In this document: positions 9,365-17,591 of the stretch, piece after piece
How positions within the stretch are numbered: position 1 is the first letter of the stretch
How the letters are laid out: every line of letters begins with the position of its first letter
From: Pseudomonas reidholzensis
GTDB taxonomy: Bacteria; Pseudomonadota; Gammaproteobacteria; Pseudomonadales; Pseudomonadaceae
Reading direction: 5' to 3'
Length of the DNA: 64,000 nucleotides
Assembly: GCF_900536025.1 (NCBI RefSeq)
Contig: NZ_UNOZ01000029.1
Span: 1 to 64,000 of the forward strand
Program-made: the position numbers and the translations under genes
The notes under the pieces: model-generated
Databases searched by the model: none
What the model was told of the DNA's origin: nothing
Seen by the model: the letters and a program-made list of their open reading frames with translations, nothing else

Positions 9365-10648
9365 ATGGGCACGCACGTCATCAAGATGCCGGACATCGGT
9401 GAAGGCATCGCGCAAGTCGAGTTGGTGGAATGGTTCGTCAAGGTCGGCGATGTGATCGCCGAAGACCAGGTGGTGGCTGATGTCATGACCGACAAGGCCA
9501 CGGTCGAAATCCCCTCGCCGGTCAGCGGCAAGGTCATGGCCCTGGGCGGCCAGCCCGGCGAAGTCATGGCGGTGGGCAGCGAGCTGATCCGCATCGAAGT
9601 CGAAGGCAGCGGCAACCATGTGGAGGCGCCACAAGCCAAGCCAGCCGAGGCCCAGCCAGCGCCTGCGGCAGCGCCAGCGCCGAGCCAACCCGAGCAGCGC
9701 GCCGTACCTGCAGCGCCGGCCAACCCGCCTGTCGCGACGCCGAGCGCCGCCGCGATCGTCCCGCGTCAGGCCAATGAAAAACCGCTGGCCTCCCCTGCCG
9801 TGCGCAAGCGCGCGCTGGACGCCGGTATCGAGTTGCGTTACGTGCACGGCAGCGGCCCTGCCGGGCGCATCCTGCATGAAGACCTCGATGGCTTCATGAG
9901 CAAGCCGCAGACTCAAGCTGGCCAGGCGCCCAGCGGTTACGCCAAGCGTACCGACAGCGAGCAGGTGGCGGTGATCGGCCTGCGCCGCAAGATCGCCCAG
10001 CGCATGCAGGACGCCAAGCGCCGCGTCGCCCACTTCAGCTATGTCGAGGAGATCGACGTCACCGCCCTGGAAGCGCTGCGCCAGCAGCTCAACCTCAAGC
10101 ACGGCGACAGCCGCGGCAAACTGACCTTGCTGCCGTTCCTGGTGCGCGCCATGGTCGTGGCCCTGCGCGACTTCCCGCAGATCAACGCGACCTATGACGA
10201 CGAGGCCCAGGTCATCACCCGCCATGGCGCAGTGCACGTCGGCATTGCCACCCAGGGCGACAACGGCCTGATGGTGCCGGTGCTGCGCCATGCCGAAGCC
10301 GGCAGCCTGTGGAGCAACGCCAGCGAGATCACCCGCCTGGCCCACGCCGCGCGCAACAACAAGGCCAGCCGTGACGAACTGTCAGGCTCGACCATTACCC
10401 TGACCAGCCTCGGTGCGCTCGGTGGCATCGTCAGCACGCCGGTGGTCAACACCCCGGAAGTGGCCATCGTCGGCGTCAACCGCATGGTCGAGCGGCCGGT
10501 GGTGGTCGACGGCCAGATCGTCGTGCGCAAGATGATGAACCTGTCCAGCTCGTTCGATCACCGCGTGGTCGACGGCATGGACGCCGCCCTGTTCATCCAG
10601 GCCGTGCGCGGCCTGCTGGAACAGCCCGCCTGCCTGTTCGTGGAGTGA
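9365..10648 (+). CDS. bkdB: Dihydrolipoyl acyltransferase E2 of the branched-chain complex
   Basis: 427 residues. A lipoyl domain (1-80) has the lipoylated lysine at K44 in DVMTDKATVEIP. An Ala/Pro-rich linker (about 85-130) is followed by a peripheral subunit-binding domain (about 138-175, ASPAVRKRALDAGIEL) and the acyltransferase core (about 195-427) with catalytic HRVVDG near residue 400. It transfers the acyl group from E1 to CoA and forms the 24-mer core of the complex. One lipoyl domain, as known for the Pseudomonas enzyme. The ATG follows GGAGG inside the 3' end of bkdA2. Its stop overlaps the start region of lpdV. Confidence 0.97.
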   Translation: MGTHVIKMPDIGEGIAQVELVEWFVKVGDVIAEDQVVADVMTDKATVEIPSPVSGKVMALGGQPGEVMAVGSELIRIEVEGSGNHVEAPQAKPAEAQPAPAAAPAPSQPEQRAVPAAPANPPVATPSAAAIVPRQANEKPLASPAVRKRALDAGIELRYVHGSGPAGRILHEDLDGFMSKPQTQAGQAPSGYAKRTDSEQVAVIGLRRKIAQRMQDAKRRVAHFSYVEEIDVTALEALRQQLNLKHGDSRGKLTLLPFLVRAMVVALRDFPQINATYDDEAQVITRHGAVHVGIATQGDNGLMVPVLRHAEAGSLWSNASEITRLAHAARNNKASRDELSGSTITLTSLGALGGIVSTPVVNTPEVAIVGVNRMVERPVVVDGQIVVRKMMNLSSSFDHRVVDGMDAALFIQAVRGLLEQPACLFVE

Positions 10649-10650
10649 GC

Positions 10651-12030
<1,380 letters not shown>

Positions 12031-12054
12031 CACTGAAGCGGCGAAGGCCGATTT

Positions 12055-12090
12055 GACCCGCTGCACCCCAAGGCGTAGCGGGTCTTTTTT
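12055..12090 (+). terminator. Intrinsic terminator of the bkd operon
   Basis: Stem GACCCGCT (12055-12062) with AGCGGGTC (12077-12084), then six T. The T run reaches the stop codon of the convergent cyclase gene (12089-12091). Confidence 0.9.
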
Positions 12091-13087
12091 AGTGACTGAT
12101 GACGTTCTTGCCCGCCGCCTTGGCCCGATACAGCGCCTGGTCCGCTCGCTCCAGCAACCCGACCTGATCCTCCCCTTCCTGCCACTGCACCACACCATAA
12201 CTCAAGCTCAGGCGACACTCGCCCACCGCCTCGATCGCCGCCACACCCTGCTGAATCGCCTCTGCCACCCGCACGGCGTCAGCCAGCGCCGCCCGCGGCA
12301 AGACCACCACGAACTCATCGCCGCCCCAGCGCGCCAGCAGGTCCTGCTCACCCAGGCACTGACGCACGCACTCGACCAGCCCGACCAGCGCCGCATCGCC
12401 ACGGGCATGGCCATAGCGGTCATTGATTGGCTTGAAATCATCGACGTCCATCGCGATCAAGGCAAACCCCTGGCGAAACCGCCGCGCCCGTTCGCATTGC
12501 TCACGCAAGGTCTTTTCCAGCAGATAGCGGTTGGCAATGCGCGTCAACGCATCGCGCTCGGCCAGCTCACGGTTCTCGTCCAGTTGGCGCTGCAACTGCT
12601 GGTTGACCCACGACAGCTCACGGGTGCGCTCGGCGACCAACGCTTCGAGGTTGTGGTTCTTCTGCTCCAACCCGGCCACCAGGCGCTTGCCGGCATCGAT
12701 ATTGCGGTGAGCGCCCAGCATGCGCGCCACCGAGCCATCGTCATTGCGGTCGATGATATGCCCGCTGTCCTCGACCCACAGGTAGCTGCCGTCCTGGCAG
12801 CGGCAGCGGTACTCGATGCGGTAACGCTCGTTGCGCTTGTCGATGTAGGCCTCGAAATGCGCCATCACCCGCGGATAGTCCTCAGGGTGGATCACGCTTT
12901 CCCAGGTCAGCACGCTGTTGTCCAGCGAATGGCTCTGGTAGCCGAGCATCGCGTACCAACCCGGATTGCGGTAGACGTAACCCGTGTTGGCATCCCAATC
13001 CCAGATGCCATCGCTGACCAACTCGAACAGGGTATGTAACTGCTGATCGCTGAAGCCCGCCGGTACCGGCTTTGATTCCTGACTCAT
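12089..13087 (-). CDS. PAS-GGDEF diguanylate cyclase
   Basis: 332 residues, no membrane segment. A PAS domain (about 15-130, DGIWDWDANTGYVYRNPGWYAMLGY plus PAC) is followed by a coiled-coil linker (about 138-178) and a GGDEF domain (179-332) with intact RWGGDEF at residues 253-259. It should make cyclic di-GMP from two GTP in the cytosol under PAS control. The inhibitory I-site RxxD expected at 246-249 reads GEQD, so the arginine is lost and product inhibition through that site is unlikely. Lone gene, convergent with lpdV. Confidence 0.92.
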   Translation of the reverse strand: MSQESKPVPAGFSDQQLHTLFELVSDGIWDWDANTGYVYRNPGWYAMLGYQSHSLDNSVLTWESVIHPEDYPRVMAHFEAYIDKRNERYRIEYRCRCQDGSYLWVEDSGHIIDRNDDGSVARMLGAHRNIDAGKRLVAGLEQKNHNLEALVAERTRELSWVNQQLQRQLDENRELAERDALTRIANRYLLEKTLREQCERARRFRQGFALIAMDVDDFKPINDRYGHARGDAALVGLVECVRQCLGEQDLLARWGGDEFVVVLPRAALADAVRVAEAIQQGVAAIEAVGECRLSLSYGVVQWQEGEDQVGLLERADQALYRAKAAGKNVISH

Positions 13088-13247
13088 GCCTATCCCCCGT
13101 AGTGTCCAGCAACCACGCCCCGTTCAAGAAGCTGAGCTTTTGTTGTGTTGCCGCTGGCGGCAATCCTGTTCCGTTGCCTGGCAAGCATATGCCGACCGGG
13201 TGCTGGCCGGAATAGCTTCGACGGCCTATTTGGCGGGTCTCGGCTGC

Positions 13248-13262
13248 TGGCACAGCGCTTGC
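13248..13262 (+). promoter_or_regulatory. Sigma-54 promoter without an intact gene
   Basis: TGGCACAGCGCTTGC has GG at 13249-13250 and GC at 13261-13262 with 10 bases between, and matches the RpoN consensus at nearly every position. The start would be near 13274, with AGGAGG at 13290-13295 and ATG at 13300. Confidence 0.7.
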
Positions 13263-13299
13263 CCCTTTCAACGGGCATTCGACATGTCTAGGAGGACTC

Positions 13300-13461
13300 A
13301 TGGTGATCAGTCTCAATGGTCTGGGCGCTCAGCTGAGCCACAGGGTTATGCATTGCCATGCGGCGACTGGCCTGAGCACCCGCCGCTGCTTCAGGCAAAA
13401 CGAAACCCGGGTTTCGTTTCGGCTTGCTCCAGAACCTTCCTCCCTAGAAACGAAATTATAA
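13300..13461 (+). pseudogene. Probable 5' remnant of a sigma-54-dependent gene (53 codons)
   Basis: The ATG at 13300 has a strong Shine-Dalgarno AGGAGG four bases upstream and sits 26 bases after the predicted sigma-54 start. The product begins MVISLNGLGAQL and then becomes Cys/Arg-rich and unlike a normal protein. The frame runs through the first hipB palindrome and stops inside the second, at 13459-13461. I read it as the start of a gene whose remainder was lost when the hipBA segment was inserted, with the break somewhere after about 13335. A genuine short peptide is less likely. No family recognised. Confidence 0.4.
13398..13419. promoter_or_regulatory. hipBA operator candidate O1 (perfect 22-bp palindrome)
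   Basis: AAACGAAA at the left end, centre CCCGGG, and TTTCGTTT at the right end form an exact palindrome centred at 13408.5. Confidence 0.7.
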
Positions 13462-13469
13462 TTTCGTTT
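13448..13469. promoter_or_regulatory. hipBA operator candidate O2 (perfect 22-bp palindrome)
   Basis: The same AAACGAAA/TTTCGTTT arms surround a TTATAA centre. It is centred at 13458.5, exactly 50 bases from O1. Confidence 0.75.
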
Positions 13470-13497
13470 AGGTAACCCAACTGAATCGTTTGGATAA

Positions 13498-13519
13498 AAG
13501 CGCAAACATAGTTTCGTTT
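13498..13519. promoter_or_regulatory. hipBA operator candidate O3 (one intact half)
   Basis: The right arm TTTCGTTT is intact; the left arm AAGCGCAA is degenerate. It is centred at 13508.5, again exactly 50 bases on. Confidence 0.6.
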
Positions 13520-13546
13520 TTATAGAAATTGGCGTTCCACCGGCAT

Positions 13547-13568
13547 AATCGAAGCTATACTTTAGTTT
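13547..13568. promoter_or_regulatory. hipBA operator candidate O4 (degenerate)
   Basis: The left arm AATCGAAG and right arm TTTAGTTT match the consensus arms in 6 and 7 of 8 bases. Centred at 13557.5, 49 bases after O3. It contains TATACT (13556-13561), a possible -10 element for hipB. Confidence 0.4.
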
Positions 13569-13602
13569 CAAATGCGTTTGCCGTCTGGCAGGTTGCCCCT
13601 TC

Positions 13603-13830
13603 ATGAATACCCTTTTAAAGATCCGCAACGCTGACGACGTGGGTGCCGCGGTCCGTCAAGTTCGAAAAAGCCAGCAGATCACCCAGGCAGACCTGGCGCT
13701 GATCGTGGGCAAGAGTCATGTGCTGATGAGGGATATCGAGAAAGGCAAAGGCACTGTCTCTCTGGCCACCGTGCTCCAGGTACTGCAGGAACTCGGTATC
13801 CAGCTCTACATGGACCTCCCGGAAAAATGA
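13603..13830 (+). CDS. HipB-like antitoxin (XRE helix-turn-helix)
   Basis: 75 residues, almost entirely a Cro/C1-type helix-turn-helix (about 10-68; QITQADLALIVGKSHVLMRDIEKGKGTVSLATVLQVLQELG). In hipBA systems the antitoxin binds HipA and represses the operon by dimer binding to palindromic operators; four candidates lie just upstream. Its end overlaps the start of hipA by four bases (ATGA), the usual coupling. The Shine-Dalgarno is weak (AGG about 12 bases upstream). GC content is lower than in core neighbours, suggesting transfer. Confidence 0.88.
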   Translation: MNTLLKIRNADDVGAAVRQVRKSQQITQADLALIVGKSHVLMRDIEKGKGTVSLATVLQVLQELGIQLYMDLPEK

Positions 13831-15080
13831 GAAGCCTTGAAGTCATCATCAATGGCCGTCACGTCGCCACCTTGCAAGATGACGCTGGCGTCTGGAGCCT
13901 GCGGTACACGCCTGCGTGGGTCTCCAGTGCTGAAGGCTTCGACTTGTCTCCCGCGTTAGCGAGAGCCAAGCACACCCTTATCGACGACTCATCGCAGCGA
14001 CCCGTGCAGTGGTTCTTCGATAACTTGCTTCCCGAAGAGCAGGCGCGTTCATTGCTGGCAAGCGATGCGAACATCGAATTTGCCGATGCCTTTGGCCTGC
14101 TGGGTTACTACGGGGCCGAATCTGCCGGCGCCGTGACCTTGCTTGCAGAGGCGCAGATGCCATCGGAGGGAGGGCTCAAGGCACTCACGGATTCAGCCCT
14201 GAGCGCAAGGATCCTCAATCTGCCCCGCGTGGCGCTGGCCACTGGCGCGCCCAAGCGCATGTCACTGGCCGGCGCCCAGCACAAGCTGCCCGTAGTGCTG
14301 AATGACCAAGGCCTGTTCGAACCCGTGGGCAGCACACCCTCGACCCACATCCTCAAGCCCGATCACCCACAGCGCGACCTGTACGACGCAACCGTGGTCA
14401 ACGAGTGGTTTGTGATGAGCATTGCCCAGGCAGTGAAGCTCGGCGTACCGCCTGTGAGCATTCGCCGGGTGCCTGAGCCTGTGTACCTCATCGAACGCTT
14501 TGATCGGGCCCGGGTGGACGGTGAGCTCATCAGGGCGCATACCCTGGATGCATGCCAGGTGCTGGGGCTGGATAAAAGCTTCAAGTACCAACAAGCGACG
14601 GTGGAAACGCTGCAGAAAATCCTCGCGCTGGTGCGTAACGTGGCCCAGACAAGGATTCAGCTGTTCAAATGGCTGGTGTTCAACTTCCTGGTTGGCAACA
14701 ACGACGCCCACTTGAAGAATCTCTCGTTCTTCGTCCGCGGTGACGCGTATTACCTGGCCCCGCATTACGATCTACTGTGTACGGCGATCTATGGGGAGCC
14801 TGCCGCGCCCTGGCTTGATGCTGAGCTGGTATGGAGGCCGGAGGGAGTTCGTACGCACGCTGAGCTCACCAGAACCAGCGTTCTGAGCTTGGGTGAAGCC
14901 ATTGGGCTGAACAGAGCTCTCGGTAGCAGGATCATCGATGAGCTTGTAGAGGGTGTTGGCAACGCCGCGAGGAAGCACCTCGACGAGCACGCCAACGGCA
15001 TGAAAGCCGGAGAAAGCAGGCTCGTCAGGCGCATCGCGCATGGGGTGATCGCCGACATGAGCGCAAGACTGCGCCGCTGA
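13827..15080 (+). CDS. HipA-like serine/threonine kinase toxin
   Basis: 417 residues, close to E. coli HipA (440). An N-terminal HipA domain (about 1-110) is followed by the kinase-like C-terminal domain. Key sites are kept: S146 in KRMSLAGAQHK matches the autophosphorylated serine of E. coli HipA, K177 (HILKPDH) the ATP lysine, D293 and N298 in GNNDAHLKNLS the catalytic loop, and D315 in PHYDLL the metal site. E. coli HipA phosphorylates glutamyl-tRNA synthetase and halts translation; other HipA proteins use other tRNA synthetases, so the target here is open. All motifs are intact, so I expect an active toxin controlled by the small gene before it. Confidence 0.92.
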   Translation: MRSLEVIINGRHVATLQDDAGVWSLRYTPAWVSSAEGFDLSPALARAKHTLIDDSSQRPVQWFFDNLLPEEQARSLLASDANIEFADAFGLLGYYGAESAGAVTLLAEAQMPSEGGLKALTDSALSARILNLPRVALATGAPKRMSLAGAQHKLPVVLNDQGLFEPVGSTPSTHILKPDHPQRDLYDATVVNEWFVMSIAQAVKLGVPPVSIRRVPEPVYLIERFDRARVDGELIRAHTLDACQVLGLDKSFKYQQATVETLQKILALVRNVAQTRIQLFKWLVFNFLVGNNDAHLKNLSFFVRGDAYYLAPHYDLLCTAIYGEPAAPWLDAELVWRPEGVRTHAELTRTSVLSLGEAIGLNRALGSRIIDELVEGVGNAARKHLDEHANGMKAGESRLVRRIAHGVIADMSARLRR

Positions 15081-15216
15081 GATAGATCATCTGGGTCACA
15101 GCATATTCCATAATATTATTATTTTTAACTTACTTATTCCTATTTAATCGCGCCCATCCTGGCGACGCTCATCCCCCAGCAGTCTGCCAACCGCCCAACG
15201 ATTTCATGCAGGGACG

Positions 15217-16593
15217 ATGATGGCTGATCCGAAACCTTTGCTTTTCGCGCTGTACGAACAAGCCAGCGTCGGCTGTGGCGGCGCCCCCAGCCTGTGGACC
15301 CACCCTGCCGATGAGCGCCTGACGATCAACTCGTTGAGCTATTGGTCGAACCTTGCCCGCATCGCCGACCAGGCCAACCTGGACATGCTGTTCTTCGGCG
15401 ATGTGCTGGGTTTTTACGACGTGTTTGGCGGCAACGCCGATGCGGCGATGAAATGGGCGGTGGAGGCCCCGGCCAATGATCCGCTGATGATCATTCCGGC
15501 ACTGGCCGCCGTCACCGAGAACCTCGCGTTCGGCGTCACCGTCACCACCAGCTATGAGCATCCGTTCACCCATGCCCGGCGCTTCAGCACGCTCGATCAC
15601 CTCACCAATGGCCGGGTCGGCTGGAACATCGTCACCTCTTACCTGTCCAGCGCCGCACGCAACTTCGGCCTGGAGCAGATGATCAAGCATGACGACCGCT
15701 ATGAGCGCGCCGAGGAGTTTCTCGACGTGGTCTACAAGCTCTGGGAAGGCAGTTGGGCCAACGACGCCGTGGTCGCTGACAAGGCGCGCCAGCTGTACGC
15801 CCGCGGCGACCGGGTTCGGCCGATCAATCATGCCGGTGAACACTACCGGGTGGCTGGCCCGCACCTCACCTCGCCGTCGCCGCAGCGCACGCCGCTGCTG
15901 ATCCAGGCCGGCTGGTCGGGACGCGGCCGGGAGTTCGCCGCCAAGCACGCCGAGCTGATCTTCGTCGCCAAGTCCAACCCGCAGGAGATCCGCGACGGGC
16001 TCGAGCAGATCTGGAGCATGGCCGAGGCGCGCGGCCGCCAGCGCACCGACGTGAAGTCCCTGACCGTGCTGCGCATCGTCACCGCCAAGAGCGAAATCGA
16101 GGCGCAGCGTAAATATGAGCAACTGCAAAGCAACTATCACCTGCAGGCGCAACTGGTCAGCTACGCCGGCGACACCGGCATCGATATCAGCCGCTACGCC
16201 GACGGCGACGCGCTGTCGACCCATACCGAAGGCATGACCTCGTACGTGATGCACCCCGACGGCAGCGGCAAGCCGCTGACGGCTGGCGACGTCAAGCAGC
16301 GTTTCGCCCAGGTCACGCGCGGCAGCGATCTGATCCTGGTCGGCACCCCGCAACAAGTGGCAGACCGGATCGAAGAACACGCGCGGATTTCAGGCACCAG
16401 TGGCTACATGATCAACCCGTTGATCAGCCCGGGCAGCCTTGAGGATTTTGTCGAGCTGATCATTCCTGAACTGCAGAAGCGTGGGCTGTACCGTACAGAG
16501 CCACAGCGCGGGACGTTCCGTTCGCGGTTGCGTGAGGATGCTAGCAGTCATCTGCCGGATTCGGCGTACGGGGCGTCGTTCCGCTTCGAATGA
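15217..16593 (+). CDS. FMN-dependent monooxygenase of the NtaA/SnaA/DszA family
   Basis: 458 residues, a bacterial luciferase-like TIM barrel of the two-component flavin monooxygenase class (nitrilotriacetate, pristinamycin or dibenzothiophene-sulfone monooxygenase type). Family signatures seen are FGVTVTTSYEHPFTHARRFSTLDHLTNGRVGWNIVTS (about 105-141), PLLIQAGWSGRGREFAAKHAELIF and a C-terminal GTPQQVADRI. The enzyme needs reduced FMN from a separate reductase, and none is encoded beside it. The substrate cannot be told, though a sulfur compound or xenobiotic is common in the family. Start at 15217 or 15220 (two ATGs after AGGGACG). Upstream 15081-15216 is AT-rich at 15105-15150, a probable promoter zone. 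Lone gene, convergent with the toxin module. Confidence 0.85.
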   Translation: MMADPKPLLFALYEQASVGCGGAPSLWTHPADERLTINSLSYWSNLARIADQANLDMLFFGDVLGFYDVFGGNADAAMKWAVEAPANDPLMIIPALAAVTENLAFGVTVTTSYEHPFTHARRFSTLDHLTNGRVGWNIVTSYLSSAARNFGLEQMIKHDDRYERAEEFLDVVYKLWEGSWANDAVVADKARQLYARGDRVRPINHAGEHYRVAGPHLTSPSPQRTPLLIQAGWSGRGREFAAKHAELIFVAKSNPQEIRDGLEQIWSMAEARGRQRTDVKSLTVLRIVTAKSEIEAQRKYEQLQSNYHLQAQLVSYAGDTGIDISRYADGDALSTHTEGMTSYVMHPDGSGKPLTAGDVKQRFAQVTRGSDLILVGTPQQVADRIEEHARISGTSGYMINPLISPGSLEDFVELIIPELQKRGLYRTEPQRGTFRSRLREDASSHLPDSAYGASFRFE

Positions 16594-16673
16594 TTGCGGC
16601 CACGCGCAGAGGCAAGGAAAAGTGCAACGCTCATAAGCTCGCCGCGAAAGCCTGGGAGGTAGCGACAACTGAC

Positions 16674-16702
16674 GCCGGCTGTGCCAACCCTGGTCAGCCG
16701 GC
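16674..16702 (-). other. Inverted repeat at the 3' end of the toxin gene
   Basis: GCCGGCTG (16674-16681) and CAGCCGGC (16695-16702) form an 8-bp stem with a 13-base loop touching the toxin stop codon. No T run follows on either strand, so a classical intrinsic terminator is not shown. Confidence 0.4.
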
Positions 16703-17124
16703 TATGCGTCTTCGTCTGGATCGGAATAGACGCGCTGCCCTTTGATCCATGGATCAACGATGTCGTTGTGCAGGTCTCGTAGGTACGAGCCCCACTGCTG
16801 CCTATTGTGCGCATTGGGGCCAACGATCGTCAGCAGCAGATACTCATCTCGAAACGGATCGTACGCGTAGATCAGCCAGAAATCCTCTTCGGGATGATCA
16901 GGATCTGTCGTACGCCTGAACTGCATCCGTGCTGCACGCCACCTGGCTTGCACAGCGTCTGTCGTCGCAAGATGGACGTGATACATATCATCGAGATCAA
17001 GCTCCTCATCGCGACCAAAAATGTCGGGCAGGTCGCCACAGAGCTTGTAGTCGTGGAATTCGACGAAAAAGTCGTACCACCCTAGAGATTCTTTGAAGAG
17101 GTCAGAAACCTTGACTGCTGACAA
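16702..17124 (-). CDS. YafO-family toxin
   Basis: 140 residues from a TTG start. The core resembles E. coli YafO: LPDIFGRD (32-39), MYHVHL (47-52, like VAHIHL), WLIYAYDPFRDEYLLLTIVGPNAH (83-106, like WLLIAILKPEPH). YafO is a ribosome-dependent mRNA interferase. No ATG fits upstream: the frame hits a stop at 17131-17133, and the next ATG lies beyond the LPDIFGRD motif. TTG 17124 is six bases after AAGTGAG. The partner gene ends only two codons upstream in the same frame. Base composition is less GC-rich than the neighbours, suggesting acquisition. Family assignment rests on motif similarity; the first 25 and last 30 residues are not in E. coli YafO. Confidence 0.75.
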   Translation of the reverse strand: MSAVKVSDLFKESLGWYDFFVEFHDYKLCGDLPDIFGRDEELDLDDMYHVHLATTDAVQARWRAARMQFRRTTDPDHPEEDFWLIYAYDPFRDEYLLLTIVGPNAHNRQQWGSYLRDLHNDIVDPWIKGQRVYSDPDEDA

Positions 17125-17130
17125 AAAATC

Positions 17131-17286
17131 TCACTTAGAGGCTGGAAGCTTCCCGTTCTCGACGTAGTAGCGGAATGCAGACTCCCCCCCACGTGCTGCG
17201 ATGCGCACGTCCTCGGGAGTGAGTTGCTTATCGGTCTTCTTGCGCTTGGCAATGACCTTTTTCTGAGGTGCGGCTTGAACGATCAT
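17131..17286 (-). CDS. Small basic protein, probable antitoxin partner of the YafO-like toxin
   Basis: 51 residues. The N-terminal half is very basic (QKKVIAKRKKTDKQ), the rest short and mixed (VRIAARGGESAFRYYVENG). It has an excellent ribosome site AGGAGG eight bases before ATG 17286 and a plausible sigma-70 promoter (17320-17348). It precedes the toxin by two codons, the usual antitoxin-first order. No YafN/PhD-type fold is evident, so the antitoxin role is inferred only from position and size. The basic N-terminus might bind DNA and the tail the toxin. Confidence 0.65.
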   Translation of the reverse strand: MIVQAAPQKKVIAKRKKTDKQLTPEDVRIAARGGESAFRYYVENGKLPASK

Positions 17287-17319
17287 TTCCGCCTCCTAAT
17301 TGCGGGTGTCTAGAGACTC

Positions 17320-17348
17320 AGGATAGGCGATGGATCATCTCTGATCAA
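17320..17348 (-). promoter_or_regulatory. Sigma-70-type promoter of the YafO-like module
   Basis: On the minus strand TTGATC (plus 17343-17348), 17 bases and TATCCT (plus 17320-17325). The start would be about 27 bases before the antitoxin ATG. Confidence 0.55.
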
Positions 17349-17400
17349 CGTAGCGCTGCCTCAGAGACGCTCACGATAGCGCTGGAAGCGTTGCTAGATA

Positions 17401-17477
17401 TGGTGTCCCAGGGCCGGTTCGAACGGCCAACCTTCCCCTTAGGAGGGGGATGCTCTATCCAATTGAGCTACTGGGAC
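17401..17477 (-). tRNA. tRNA-Arg (anticodon CCT)
   Basis: 77 bases with encoded CCA (plus TGG 17401-17403). Acceptor stem GTCCCAG/CTGGGAC, T arm GGTTCGAA (plus-strand view) and an anticodon stem of C and G runs around loop CTCCTAA give anticodon CCT, reading AGG. A single-copy tRNA-Arg beside lower-GC toxin-antitoxin genes could have served as an integration site, but no duplicated 3' end was found. Confidence 0.95.
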
Positions 17478-17591
17478 ACAAGTACCCTCGGCGAGCGCCG
17501 AATGGGCGGGACGGCGTGCATGTTAACCAGCAGGGCGCCGTTTGTCATGCCTGATTCGGGCTTTTTGCAGGTAATCCTTTTCCGCGATTTA

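Larger units (their letters stand above)
13088..13602. other. Gap before hipB: orphan sigma-54 promoter, gene remnant, operator array
   Basis: This 515-base stretch has no intact known gene. It holds the cyclase upstream region, a near-perfect sigma-54 promoter at 13248-13262, a Shine-Dalgarno plus ATG opening a 53-codon frame (13300-13461), then an AT-rich zone with four related palindromes (13398-13568) upstream of hipB. GC content drops sharply after about 13430, consistent with a junction between old chromosome and acquired DNA. Confidence 0.7.

Noticed and set aside
13448..13469. The palindromes before hipB as a CRISPR or insertion-sequence end
   Set aside because: Only arms are conserved, centres differ, spacers are 28 bases without unit structure, and they lie directly before an XRE gene, so operators explain them better.
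16594..17477. A genomic island attachment site at tRNA-Arg(CCT)
   Set aside because: The tRNA 3' end is not duplicated anywhere between 15000 and 17400 that I can see, and there is no integrase gene.
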